A DNA stretch of 64,000 nucleotides from Peptoniphilus timonensis JC401 (GTDB taxonomy: Bacteria > Bacillota > Clostridia > Tissierellales > Peptoniphilaceae). Under the pieces are notes generated by a model that saw only the letters and a list, made by a program, of their open reading frames with translations, made no database searches and was not told where the DNA came from. This document shows, in pieces, positions 45,301-58,796 of this stretch. The stretch covers positions 46,907-110,906 of the forward strand of contig NZ_HE978595.1 of assembly GCF_000312025.1 (NCBI RefSeq), in the 5' to 3' direction. The position numbers and the translations under genes are program-made. How positions within the stretch are numbered: the first letter of the stretch is position 1; every line of letters begins with the position of its first letter.

Positions 45301-48300
45301 TTAAAACTCTTCATCATAAGACACACCCCTTTTTCTCTTGTAAACATAAGCCGCTGCACTCATAAGCATTAAACCAGCAAGAGTAAAGATCAACGTACCC
45401 CTGCCACCAGTAAGTGGATATTCCGCCTTACGGTTTTCAAGTTCTATTGCTTTTGTTGTGTCATAATCTCCATAAAGTGGCTTATCGCCTGCTAATACAC
45501 TTAGGTCTAACTTATCTCCAATGGAGTCGTCTATTTGTGATTCAAGTACTAATTCAAATAGTTGGTCTGCTGTGCCTGTTGTGTTGTTATCATCAAGCTT
45601 ACCAGTAAATTCCATTACTATTGAATCTGTTGTAGTGATTGGTTTATCTGTTGTAGATGTTTCTCCAAGCATTTCCTTTAGGCCGTATCTTGAACCTACA
45701 GTTCCTCCAGCACTTTGGAAACTAAATGCATCCATTTTTGTGAAGTCTTTTTCTTCTAATGTTTCAAGAGTTTTATCTCCATCTTTCTTAAGAAGAGCTA
45801 CACTTACTTCTCCACCTATACCATTTGTATGGTTTTCTTTAAACTTCGGTGTAATCTTCCAGTCATTTTCCTTGATACGGATATATGACTCGTAAGATGG
45901 AATTGTCATTTCAGTGTGGTTAGGGTTAATAATAATTCTTTGTTTAAAGGTATTATTTGTCTTATCCACTTCTAAGATTTCACTTGTAATTAAACCATTA
46001 GCACTTGTCTTGTGAGTTGCCTTAGTCAAGTCTTTTTCAAGCACTTGCATTTTTCCATTTTCTAGCTTGAATTCTTTTATCCAGCCTGGCATCTTTCCAT
46101 ATCCCTTAGGTGCCTTAATTTCTTTAAGTGCATAGTAGCCTGGTTTGCTTGGATTTAGTACAAATTTACCATCTGTACCAGAAGTCACTGTCTTTGTTAC
46201 TACTTTACCGTCTTCTGTAACCTCATAAGGTGCATATTCTCCTTCTTCAGTTTCTTTATACCAAACTTCGAATTCTGCACCTGGTAAGAAGGTTTCATGA
46301 TTATCTCCATCAACCTTTATAAACTCAATGTCTTTGTAGTTTACAACATTTATTGGAGCTGTTCCAGCTGCTTGGCTTACTTTTTCAGTAGTTTCACCAG
46401 CAAGAGATGCTGCTGCAGATTTTAATGCTCCTGCCACTCTTGAAAGAGTTGAACTATTTCCATTTGTATCAGTTGTATCTTCTTTTGGTTTCTCAACTAA
46501 TCTTGTAATTGTACCATTTGCTTCTACTGTGAATTCTTCTATATGACCTTCTATCTTCTTGTAGCCTGTTGGGGCTTTGATTTCTATTAGGGCATATTTT
46601 CCAGGAGATAGTTTTTCGTAGTGGATTAAACCATCTGCTCCAGAATTTTTTACTGATCCAGATACAGGTGTTTCTGACCACTTAGAAGTATTCTTATCGA
46701 ATTTTATTAAACCGAATTTTGCACCCTCTAGTGCTTTACCTTCTTGGTCAACTTTCTTGAAGTTGATTTCATTTTTAGGGTTTATAGCTGTTATTTCAAG
46801 TTTACCACTAGCTGTGTTTTCATTTAACAAACCATAGACATAGTCTTGTCTCTCAACACCCATATATGGATAGCCATAGTAATTGTATCTATCAAAGTTA
46901 GTTGTCGCTTCATAGAAACTCTTGTCTACTTCTATACTTTCACCTGTATTTGGATCAATTTTATCTTTGATTTTACCAGCAACTCTTATTATATAAGTGT
47001 CATCTTCGCTTAGGAAATCGTGATAATTTCCATAATAGTCTTTGTAGGCTGATGGGAAAGTATATTCCAAACCTTCTTCTTTAGTTATATCTCCATACTT
47101 GCTACTAAATGAATATATATAACCTTGGTTTACAAGGTAATTAATATTAACTGCATAAGATGGAGGTAATATCAAGTTCTTATTGTTGTTACTATATTGG
47201 TTGTCAGGGTTTATATAATCATAATTAACCTTGTAAACATTGAAGCTTACATTTTCAATATCCATTCCTGGTGTGTATCTTAGAGTACCATCGAGAATAT
47301 CCCTTTGATCTCTATTTACATAGATAATATGCTCAAACTCACCAGTCTTGTAATCAAAGTAGGTTATCTTAGATGATATATTTGGTAAACCTCCATTAAC
47401 TGCATAAGGAGATCTATGAGTTCCTGCGTCGAATATGACATCAATATTTTGATATTGTTCTTGAGTATTTCCCTTCATCTTGAATCCTACAGGAACATTT
47501 TTAATAACTTCGTTATCTCCTACTGCAGGGAATTTAAATCTGTCAATATGAGATATTAATTTGTTACTAAAGTCTGTAAGTTCATAAGTGTTAGCATACT
47601 CAGTAAATGTGTAAATTATCACATTGTTTTGGTCGTCATATTCAGCCTTGGCAATTGTACCAATTCCATCTGCAAATATATCAAGTCCTGCTACTAAGTC
47701 TTTGTTGTAGATTCCGTAAAGGTCTGTATATTCACTTATATCTAATTGGAAATAATCTCCAGGTTTTATTACAGTACCTTCAGCTATCTTGAAGTCATTG
47801 TCAAAGGACAATAGATGAGCTGAGTTAGGATAAATTGTATTAGCTGTAGCTGTTGCTTCATCCTTATCTGGCTTTATAATTTGCATGTCAGATTTTTCAA
47901 GAGTAATTTTGCTTGTCAAATCTTGACCTGTTCTTGCGATTGGTCCAGAATATGGGTCTAATCCCTTACCCCCAACAGTAAATCTCCATTTTTGTCCAAG
48001 GTTTTGGTGACCGTCTCCAGGTTTTATCTCTTCAAGTTCGTAGTTACCAATAATTAGATTATCAAATATAAGTTTTCCATCTTGACCAACTGTACCAGTT
48101 TGTGTTGCATCTTGTGGAGTAGTTGCATCTGCGTTTTTCGCCAAGGATGTTCTTGTAAGTTTAAATTCTGCTCCTTCAACAAGTTTTCCATCTAGGTCTT
48201 TCTTGTTGATTTCAACTTTACCTTTTCCTGGTTTGTTGTTGATAATCTTACCCATGTTCTTTGCAGTAGCAGATGTTACGAAGTCTGTTAACTGACCTGA

Positions 48301-51300
48301 ACCTTCTGCGTTTTTACCCGCGTATTGGATAATGCCGTTGGCATTGTCGTATTCAAGAGTTATGACACCTCTACCTGGGGTAATTTCTCCAGTTTCTTTA
48401 TCTATATCGCCTTTTTCATAGGCTATTGTAAATTGAAGAACTGCTCCCTTAAGTGGTGCATAGTCCTTAGGTGGTCTAACTTCAAGTAGTCTATAACGAC
48501 CTGGTTCAAGACCTCTAAATCCAAAGTAACCATTAAATGCAGATGATACTGTAGATCCTGGTACATCTTCATATCCACCAGCAACTTGTTTTTGAAGCTT
48601 GAAGATTGCGCCTTCAAGTCTGTTGTCAGTTACTGTTTGACTGTTAAGATCGTCTTCTGGATTATCACGTCCGTGTTTAGAAAATGTGATGTTGAACTTT
48701 TCTCTTTCATTTTCAACTACTAATCCTTCTTTTGGTATCTCAGTTGCCTTGTCTGAAGTATAGATAGGTTTTAGATTTATACTTGTATTAGCAGTATAAG
48801 TTGCCTTTCCATCTATTGAAGGGTCAATTATACCTGTTTTATAAGTTTTTCCATCAACTGTAATTTCCTTACCTACAAAGTTTGGATATTTTGCACCTGG
48901 TGCTTTATACTCTGTGACATTTTTTGCTTCAGTAAGTTCTTTAGCACCGCCTTGGTAAGATGCACCATGGAAAGCTTCATAGTATGAGTTACCATTTTCA
49001 TCGAACTTAAGTTGCTTGAATTCTCTCTTTCCATCAAAGAAGTCAACTTTAAGGTCAATCTTACCTAAATCTTTTTCTGGTATATCAGTTCTCTTATATG
49101 GTTCCTTCTTAGCAGGATCCTTTGTTTTGAATAGTTCTTCACTTGAAATTATTTGTCCATTTTCATCAAGAAGATTGTAATTGTCATCATATTCTACTTC
49201 GTTAGTCACAACTCCATCAATTATTGAAGTGTCATAATAACCTTCTACATCAACGATGTAGACACCTTTTCCTAAGTTTAGTTGGTCTTCGTCGAAGCCC
49301 CAGTCAAATGGTCTCCACCTTGCAGTGTTTACCATAGACATATCCTTCTTAGAAAGGTCGTATGATCTTAGAATTGTGTCATATTTTCCATTCTTAACGT
49401 CTTCGTTTGCTTCTGGGTTTGTGATTTCGTAAGTTGTTCTGTAGGCTGTCTTTACACCTTCTTTTATTGTTACTGGAGGTTGTGATGGAGTGTCTATTTC
49501 TTCTCTCTTGTACTTAGGAGTGATTTGTACATTGATTTGATCACTGCCTGTGTATCCTCTAGTGTCTATATAGATTCTTTGGACAAAGGTCTTAGCTTCT
49601 GGGTCCAAGTAAGTCAATCTTGAGTAATACTTAATTCCATCATTGTCAAAAGATTTACCTGCATTTGCTTTTGTGTCATCTTCGATAAGACTTGCTGAAG
49701 TTTCTTGTGGACCCTTGTACTCAGCGTAAATACGTCCACCGTCATCTTTGACTTCAATCTTCCAGTCATTAGCTGCTTCCTTAAAGCCTACTGGAGCCTT
49801 TGTTTCTGTTAGAACATAGAATCCTTTTTCAAGTTTAACTTCTTTTTCGTCTTTGTCTTTAAATACTAGATCACCATTAGAGTCTGATTTTCCAGTAAGT
49901 GGAGTAAAGTCTTTATCTTCTGTTTCATAAGTTCCATCAGTCATCTTCTTGATAGTGAACTCTGCTCCTTCAAGAGGAAGGTCATTGATGTCTTTCTTTA
50001 AAATCTTTAGACCAAGTCCACCAGTTTTGTTTGTGATATCTAATGAATTACAAATATTGTTTTGTTCATCTTTAATAAGAATATCTTTTCCTTCTTCTGG
50101 AGTGAAGCTATCAAGTGGGTCGTCTGATTTTTTGAAAGTCGCTGTTACATTTACATCGCCTGCTGGCATTGTAAACTTGTTATCCTTTACTACTAGCTCT
50201 TGTCCATTTGAAGTTACTGTGAACTTATCTAATACATAACCTTTTTCTGGACTTGCAGTTAATGTTACTTCAACATCTTTTGCTGCAGAAGTTGGATTTG
50301 CAGAAATTTTTCCACCTTCTGTTGGTTGAGTAACTGTTACACTGTAAGTTTCTGGAGTTGGATCCTCAACTTTCTTGAAACTTGCTGATACTGTAACATT
50401 ACTTGCTGGCATTGTGAATGTGTAGTCATTCATGTTGACATTTACAGTTTGCTCATTTGCATCTTTAACCGTTAAGCTTTCAAGTTTGTAATTAGCATCT
50501 GGTTTAACTTTTAATGTTACTGTTTCATTTGCTTTTGCAGTTTTTTTATCAGCGGTCACAGAACCATTTTGTGATGGGTTAACTGTAATAGAATATGTGT
50601 CGGCTTCTTTCTTTTCAAAGTATATATTAACTCCAACATCTGATTCTGGCATTGTAAATGTGTATGTTGTGTCATTTACTTTGTTAGTTTGTACAGTTCC
50701 TTTTGTACTATTAACTTCTAATGTCTTTAGTACAAATCCATCATTAGGATTTAATGTTAGTGTTACAGTTTGACCAGCCTTTATATTTTGATTTGGATCT
50801 GCAGTAACAGTACCATTCTCTTGTACATTAGGAGTTACTTTATAAGTTGTTTCCTTATTAATTGAACTTTCTTTTTCATAAACCTTTCTAAAGTATACTG
50901 GTGGTTTTGTATAACCATTGTTTCTGTAAGCTGCTCCAAGACCAATTGTACCGTCATTATTGTATTGGTTAACTTCAACTTCAACTAATACAGGATCTTT
51001 AATGCTGTCTTTTGTTATAAACATTTTTGTGTCCAAATTTCCAATAGAACCATTACTTTGAGTAAAGTTAATAGCCGTTTTAGCTCCAACAATATTATCA
51101 ATTGTAGACCCTTGACCTACCTTATAAACACTTAATACATTAACAGCATCTTTAGGCATATTATATTGATTTCCATTAGCTTCTAGATAGAAATGTAGTG
51201 ATTTTTTCTCATTTTTGCTAGTGTTTGTTAACAAGAAAACTTGCTTATATGACTTAGTATCCTTATTAATTTCTGTAACTTTAGATTCAATATATTGTGA

Positions 51301-54300
51301 GCCTTGTGCTTCAGTGACTTTTTCTTTATCAGATCTATTTGGATCAACTGCTTGCCAATCTTCTTCTGCTCCTTGTGCTTGAGGGATTGTTTCATCAGCA
51401 ATTTCTAATCCAGCATTATCTACGCCTTGTGCTTCTTCCAATGAAGCATTTCTAGTTTTGAAATCTTCAATCTTTTCAGACCAAGTAGCTTTATTACCTA
51501 TGACATTACTTATATAGAAAGTTTTGTCATCTGTATTTCCGTATCCCAATAGATTTTCTGAAAGAGTAACTGGATCTTCAGAGAAAGTATTTGCAGAATA
51601 AGAAACTGCTCTCATTTTATTTGCACAAGTTCCTTTATTAACTTTTATAGTTGCATTTTTTATCAACAGAAGATTCTTGAGCTGGGTCTAGATTAACATT
51701 ATCTAAGCTGTTATATTTTTCTGCAGCCCAATAAGTTCCCCTATTTATAAAGTCCATTCCTAATCCAAAAGGTCCAGATTCTGGTAGGTCTGATTCTACT
51801 TCTACCATAAGAGTTTTACTTTGGTTAACTGTAGTATTGATTACAAACCTGTCAATATCTTTTCCGTCTTTGGTTCTTCTAGTCTCTATTTTAGATGTAT
51901 ATGGTACATCTATTCCAACATTTTCAATTTTATTAGGTTCAGAATTTGCTCCTACTTCTTTAATTGATAATATCTTTGTGTTTCCTTCAGAAAGATCTCT
52001 GTTTTCTGGATAGAAGTGGATTTCTAGCTGTGGATTATCCAAGTAATTTCTTTGTTTATTTACAATAAACACTTGTCTGAACTTCTTGTTTGCTTTATCT
52101 ACTTCGGTAATATAACTTTTATTAGCTTTACCAGCGTTATAAGGATTTGAATCGTATGAAGATGATTTTCTCTCCCTTCCAGCATTTTCCTTATCTAAAT
52201 CATTTACCTTTTGCCACTTAGGCCCTTGAGAACTTTCAGCATCGTTATCTCTTATATAAGTTTTGCCGTCTCTAGTTATTGTTACTGTCCAGTCTGTATT
52301 GGCTTTTTCATAACCTTGAGCTGCGCCTGTTTCTATAAGTTTGTAAACTCCTGGTTCTAAGTCTCTGAAGTTTACATATCCATTTGCATCAGACTTAGCG
52401 TATCTTTCATCTTCTTTTGGTTGTGGACCAGTAAGTTTAAACGTTGCTCCAGAAACTGCATCTGTAGAACCTGCTCTTATTTTTTTGAAAGAGAAGTTTT
52501 GTTTGTCTAATTTGTTAGTTACATCAAGCGAATCTTCTGAGATGTATGCACCCTTGATATTTCCAGCTTCACCTGTTTTTGTAACTGGTTCACCTTCTAC
52601 AATTTGGTTGGCTCTGTCGTAATAGTCAGACTTCCAATATAGACCCTTATCAGTTTGAAGATCCATACCTGTACCTACTCCACCATCTTCAGATGTGTAA
52701 GGTACCTTTACATCTATAATAATAGGTTTTGTTATTTGTCTATTATTAAAGTCTAGATAAAGTCTTGGTTGGCCTGAGATATTTTGACTTGATGCTTTTA
52801 CGTCTTTAATTTCTGTAAGGCCGTAGTTTTCTAATCTAATATCTTCTACTTTACCTTCTACTGCCTTGTCAAGTTCAAATATTTTATAAACTCCATTGCC
52901 TGCATACCAATCCATGTTTGTAAACTGTGGTTTTTCTCTATGGATTGATGCGTTGTTAAGAGTTATTGAGTCTGCTTCTGGGTTTATTACATATCTTTGG
53001 ATAACATATTTTTGGTCAGTGTTTTTAGCAACTATTCTTGTACCAAGTTTATATGGAACTGGATAGTTGTTATAGTAACCAGTTTGTCTGTTATCCCCAA
53101 GAATCCATCCATCAAGTGGTCTTTTTGCAACATTAACCCATTTTGTTCCTTCTTCTCCAAGGATAGATTTGTTAACATCAGGGTCTGTTGTACCTGATGG
53201 TTCTACATAGTTGTAGACTTTTACCTTGTTGTCTGCATCTACTTCTACTACCCATTTTTTATTTAGCTTAGTGTAGCCTGTAGGTGCCTTAGTTTCTTCT
53301 AGGATATAAGTTCCTTGAGTTAAATCTTTGTTGAAGCTTACTATACCTTGGGCATTTGACGTGCCTGTTGCAAAGGCATCTGTTTGACCTTTTTTAGTTA
53401 GCTTAAACTCTGCACCTTCTAGTGGTCTGTTGTCACCGTCTTTTTTGTAGACAACAAACTTTTTAGCAACTGGTTGGTTGGTAACTTGAAGTGTGATATT
53501 GTCTCCACTAATTTGTTTACCAGTTGAGCCTATGCTAAATTCTGTTATTGTTACATTTCCTTCATTACTTACATCTACTGTCCAGGTCTTATCAGATTTG
53601 TTGTAATTTTCTGGTGCCTCTACTTCTTTTAGTGTATAGGATCCTGGTTTTAAATCTGTAAAGTCTATTTTACCATTTGCGTCTGTAGTCCTATAAATTG
53701 TGTTGTTTTCTTCATCTGTCAATGAGAAGGTTGCACCTGATAGTTTTTCACTATTATTTAGTTCATTTACTTTTTCTATACTAAATTTACCTGGTGTAAA
53801 CTTATAGTTGAAAAGTCCAACTTTTTGGCTGAAGAATTTTGGAATTTCTCCACCTGTTTGGTCCCCAACGGCCTTGTTATAATTTGCTCTTGTAACAAAA
53901 GCAGAGTTGAATTTACCATTGGACATATTAAAGGCTCTCCAAGTATTGTTGAATTTATTCATATCGTCAATCTTGAAGGTTTGTTCAACTACATAACCAT
54001 AATTAGTGTAAGGACCTACACTTGGCATTTGTATGTTTAAAGGTCCGTCTTGCCTCATAGTTCCAAATGGATTTAACTTATTTGGATCATAGTTAAGTGT
54101 AATACTTCCTTGTCTATCATTTGTTATAGTTCCTTCAGGATTGATACTTCTGCTGTATAACAATCGATAAGTTGACGGATCTTGTTCTGGCCTTATACCG
54201 AAAGACAATGGCAGATTTCTGTTAATCTTCTTATTGTATATAGTGCCTTCTATTGGTTGTGTGATAATTGAAGGCGATGTTCTATAAACTTTTACATCTC

Positions 54301-57300
54301 TAAGGGTAAAGGCTGGTGTTGTACCATTACCTTTCCAGTTAACATAGTTACCAGATTGGTAGTTAGTGGACTTCCAGTTAAAGTTTAGTGTGTCATTGTT
54401 TCCTTCATTTGCATATATAGGGTTGTAATATGCAAGTGCTGTTACATACCATTCGCCATCGTCGCCCTTATAGACATCTCTAAAGTAATATGATTGTGAC
54501 GTTTTCGCGCCTGCTGGGTCATAGTCATAGTCCTCATAATTTGCCTTGACAGATTGTGTTATTGTTTGACCTTCTATACCCGTTTGTCCTGGTTCAACTG
54601 TTACAGTAAAGTCATATTCTCCGTCGTATTGGGCAAAGTATTTACTTGGAATAATACCTCTTAAGTTAATCTTTGCAGTACCCTCACCACCAGCTGAGTC
54701 TTCATTAAATACATAAGTCAGTCTGTTTGTGCTGTAATCAAAGTAAGGATCTGCAACTTCTTTACCATTTATCAATAGTTTAGGAAGTTCTCCAAAATAT
54801 TGAGTAAAGTCAAGGTTAGGGTCAAATTGAATAGAGAATCTCTTGCCAGGAGCTGTGTCTGTAAGGTCAATAGTAGCTTCATATTTTAAAGATTCAAGTC
54901 TATAAGCTTCCCATACACCTGGTCTTTTACCAATATCCCCTTCTTCTCCTTCTTGGATAGATAGGGTTTGAGTTACTTTTTTTACTCCTGCTTTAGCATC
55001 TTCTTGAGTTTGTTCCTCATCTTCTATCCAATAATCTTTACCGTTTATTGGGTTACCAGCACCTGTTTTAAATTTAGCCTCATAAGTTACTTGATTTGAA
55101 TCATCTACTGTCACATTAAAAATAACATTTGACTTGTCGTAACCTGCTGGTGCTTCAATTTCTTCTATTGTATACTTGCCTTCTGGTAAGTTTCCAAAGG
55201 ATGCTTTACCTTCTGCGTCTGAAGTAACCGTAGTTATAGGATTGCCTTTTTCGTCTTTTATAACAAAAGTTGCGCCTGGAATTGGCTTTTTATCCTTATC
55301 GATTTTTAATACTTCTACAGGACGAGTTTGGAAGGCTTCGTTTGTAATAGTAAGGGTTGTGTCCTTCTTAGCATCTTCTGCTGTTGTAGGAGTGATGTAT
55401 TGATCTTTTAATTTAGCTTGGTTATCTGTATCTTGGTCTGTTAGCCAGTCATAGTGGATAGTTTGACTTGTTGCATTCCTATCTTTGGTAGATTTTGCTA
55501 CAACTAGGAATCCCCAGTCGTTTGCAAATCTTTCCTTAGGGAAAGTAATCTTATAACCTAGTTCGTTAGTGTAAGGATCTCTAGGTCTACGACTTGCTCT
55601 AATTGGTATATCATTTGGTGTTTTTAGGACATTAGTATTGCCTATCATGTTAATGGTGTTCTGGTCAACACTTTGTTGGATCATTTCTGTCCTGAGCGAG
55701 TCCCTATAGTATGGATTTACGTCATAGACTTGGACATCATCTAATCTTTTAATTTCCCCACCATCTGAAACTATATTTAGCCTTGTATCCCTATCAGTTG
55801 AGCCACCATGACTTGCTGCATTTGCTTTTAGGTAGATGTAAGTTGTTACATCGCCATTTTCATCAACTGTTGCATACTGCATTGCATTCATGTAGTCGGG
55901 ATATCCGCCATCGGCAACTGACTTAGTAGGGTTTGCTCCTACTTCTAAGATTCCAGGTCCACCTTCTTTTGAAAGTCTGCCATTTTCGTCAACATATAGA
56001 ATTGTATTTTCTGTGTTGACTTTAAAGCCTTTTGGAGCCTTAGTTTCTTTAAGAGTATGACGTCCAGGTTCTATGCTAGAAAATAGTGCCTTACCATTTT
56101 CATCTGTTACCACTTCAGGTCCGTTAAGGAGTTTGAAAGTAGCTCCTGGAAGTGGATTACCATCTTTGTCTTTCTTTAAAATCGTAAAGCTAGCAAATGA
56201 TGGATTTTCATCTACTGTTGCACCGTTGTGAATGTAGTACTCGTCTGTTTCTTTTAGATAGTAGTTGTTATTTTCAAAGTATCTAATTGTTTTTCCAGTA
56301 TTCGGATCTTTGTCAGTAGTTGGGAAATTTTCTTGGATAAGTTCTGGTTGAGCTTTTTTAGCTGTTTCATTTTCTATATCCCAAACTTTTACTTGTGGAA
56401 TTGTTATTGTTCTAGTTGGGTCAGTGTTTTCTGATGCTAGGACGTCAACTTTTCCAAGTTCATCATTTGTATTAGGGTCTACAGCCTTAATAGTTTGACT
56501 TGGCATTTTTTGATCTTTTTGAAGTGTCCAAGATTGGTTTACCATAAGATCTTCGTATCTTGATATTGCTACTCCGTCAAGGGTTTGTGGCTCTTTGTTA
56601 TCTTTAGGAATACTTGTGTCATATTCATATACTGCAATAGTTCCAACGTCACTTGATCCAGGGTTTTGACCTTGAGTTGGCATTGGATTTACATTTGTTT
56701 GAGTGCTTCCAACTTGAACCATCTTACCTTCAGCGTCTAATCCATAAACAGCAACTTGTCCTTTTTGGAAATTTTGGTTTCCAAGACTTCTTGTTTCCCA
56801 AGGAAGTTTTGTATCAGTTGGCTTTCCTTCTGCATCTTTATCATCACCAGTTGAAACTGCATCTGTTACTGTCCATTTTGCAGCATCATTTGATGTGAAC
56901 TCACCTAATATTGTAGTTCTGTTATTCATGTCTACTCTATTCGGTGTAGATTCTTTTACCTTTTCTATTGACCAGCCTTCGTCTATAACGATTCTCTTTG
57001 CACCAACTTTTGGCTTGCCATCTTTGATCTTCTTAGTAAGAATTACTGAGAAATCCATCATATATTTTTCTTGCTTACCTGTTGTTGGTGTGAAGAGGTT
57101 GTAAGTTACTTCTCTAGTTCCTGGTGTTGGTTCGTGATGCTTAGAATCATTAATTCCAAAAACACCGTCAAGCTGTTTTGTTAAAGTTACATTATTATCA
57201 CGACTTGTAATTTCTTTAAGACCTGATCCTTTAACTGCTGTAAAGTTGGCCTTGTATCCAAGTGTATCTAGATCAGTATCTGATGTGACTCTGATAGTCC

Positions 57301-58796
57301 AGTTGTAGCCTACTAATTCTCCGTCTTTTATTACTGGGTTTGCTACTGCATATGTGTCTACCTTGTAGTTAGAGTCGTCTGGTTCGATGATTTGAGTTAC
57401 ATCATCTCTACCTGGTTCAATAATAGATCCTACTATTTCACCATTTTCATTAACTCTTTGTGGTAAAAGATCTTTAGGTGCCTCCACTCCAAGTCCTGAT
57501 ACCTTATTGATTACTACAAAAGTTTTGTCTTCATTAAGCTTAATGTTTTCTATTTTGTAGTCTACAGGTATATCTAATGGCACACTAATATTTTCTTTTA
57601 TATCTCTTGTTATAGTATAAGTTATTGTATTATCAGTAGGGTTGTAATTAGGCTCTGCTATAACTTGTCCATTGTATCTTATAGCTTCAAGATTTGTTCC
57701 TTCTTTTACAGTTAGCTGATCATCTAGATGTATTATAAAATATTGCCCTTTTTTTATTGGACCAACTGCTGTTGATGTGTCAAATCTAGTTTTAATAGTG
57801 AACTTCTTGTTTGCTAGGGTGTCTGTTAAATCAACATACATGTTAGGTCTTAAATTTTCTTCCCTATCTCTTTCAATAAGTTCTTGGAAAGCTTCTTCGT
57901 TGTCAGCCATAAGTTTTTCTTGGTCTTCTCTTGACAAGTCGTACTTATCTTCGAAAGTGTTAAGTAATGCTTGGATTTCTTCTAATCCATTTTCCTTGTT
58001 TGCAAGAGCTTTTTTTAGTTCTTTGTCTGCTCTTTGTAAGTCTGTAAGTCCAAGGCCTTCTTTGATTTTTTTCTAGTAGACCTTTTTCTTCTTCCTCTTC
58101 AACTTGCTTTTCTTCTATGTCTTCTTTTTTATTTAATTTATTTGATTCTTCAGAGTTTAGGCTATTTTCTGATTTTTTCTCTTGGTCTCTTAGACCTTTT
58201 TGTTTTTTTAATTCTTCTAATTTCTTTTCAAGCTCAATTCTCTTGTCACGAGCTTCTCTGTATTCAGCCTCTGCTTCTAAAGACTCTCTTTCGTTTGCTC
58301 TTGCTGCTGCTTCTTGTTTTGCTGCTTCAATCTTCAAGGCTTCAAGTTTTTCTTGTTCTAGCTTAGCTTGTTCTTCTTTCTTCTTTTCCTCTTGAGCCTT
58401 TTCTTCTTGAAGTTTCTTTTCGTCTTTTTCTATGTCTTCTTTTTCAGGAGCTGTAAGTACGTTATTTTCTTTATTAACTTGTTTCTTAGCTGGCACTAGG
58501 ATTTCATAATCCCCTTCTTTTTCCACTGCTTTCTTTGCAGGTTTTTTTGCCGGCTTTAAAAAGTCTTCGGACTTTTCATATTCTGTCCTAGTATCTTTTT
58601 GTTTTTTCTCCTCGGTCTTAGACGATTTTGTTTCAAACAACTCATCAGTTAATTTCTCTTGATTTGTTGTAGTGGAATTTTTCATTTCAGCCTCTTCAAA
58701 TAAGCCTGCTGCTGCGACAGCTACTGGGCTGAACACCTCCAATACCATTAATAATGCCAATATTAGGCAAGTAAATCTTTTAAAAATCTTGTCCAT
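45301..58796 (-). CDS. giant multi-CnaB wall-anchored adhesin (probable pilus tip), about 4,497 aa after two indel corrections
   Basis: Three consecutive frames form one protein. The first (58796-57960) has a signal peptide (about 1-28) and a Lys/Glu/Ala-rich coiled coil to about residue 270. It leaves frame in an A7 run (58072-58066); with six A it reads GLLEKIKEGLGLTDLQ and joins the second frame (to 51638). That leaves frame in an A6 run (51661-51656); with five A it reads SSVDKNATIKVNKGT and joins the third. The corrected length is exactly 4,498 codons. At least ten CnaB-type domains (ExxAPxGY E-boxes) lie near 56185, 55300, 53770, 53440, 52470, 50000, 48690, 48200, 46740 and 46300. They alternate with about 250-residue adhesin-like modules. 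The anchor is EYPLTGG plus membrane helix and KRKRG tail. Size, position and the lack of a clear YPK motif suggest a tip adhesin; ligand unknown. Confidence 0.88.
50120..50850 (-). repeat. three tandem InlB-type beta-repeats within the giant adhesin
   Basis: Three consecutive units of about 75-80 residues share the pattern Y.VTxxP..GG.V.A....A..G..VTLT..P..GY.L......F.MP..DV.V.A.F.K: they begin TYKVTPNVQENGTVTADPNQ, TYSITVNPSQNGSVTADKKT and TYSVTVTQPTEGGKISANPT. This is the divergent InlB B-repeat / bacterial repeat fold, usually a stalk or spacer. Confidence 0.85.

Noticed and set aside
40328-58395. Many plus-strand frames opposite the pilus locus
   Set aside because: They are antisense shadows of strongly biased, repetitive coding sequence, with no ribosome binding sites and low-complexity Ser/Phe/Leu-rich products.
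45301-58796. Reading the giant locus as three separate proteins
   Set aside because: The second and third frames have no signal peptide or convincing ribosome binding site, the first two have no anchor, and single-base corrections at A runs join them exactly.
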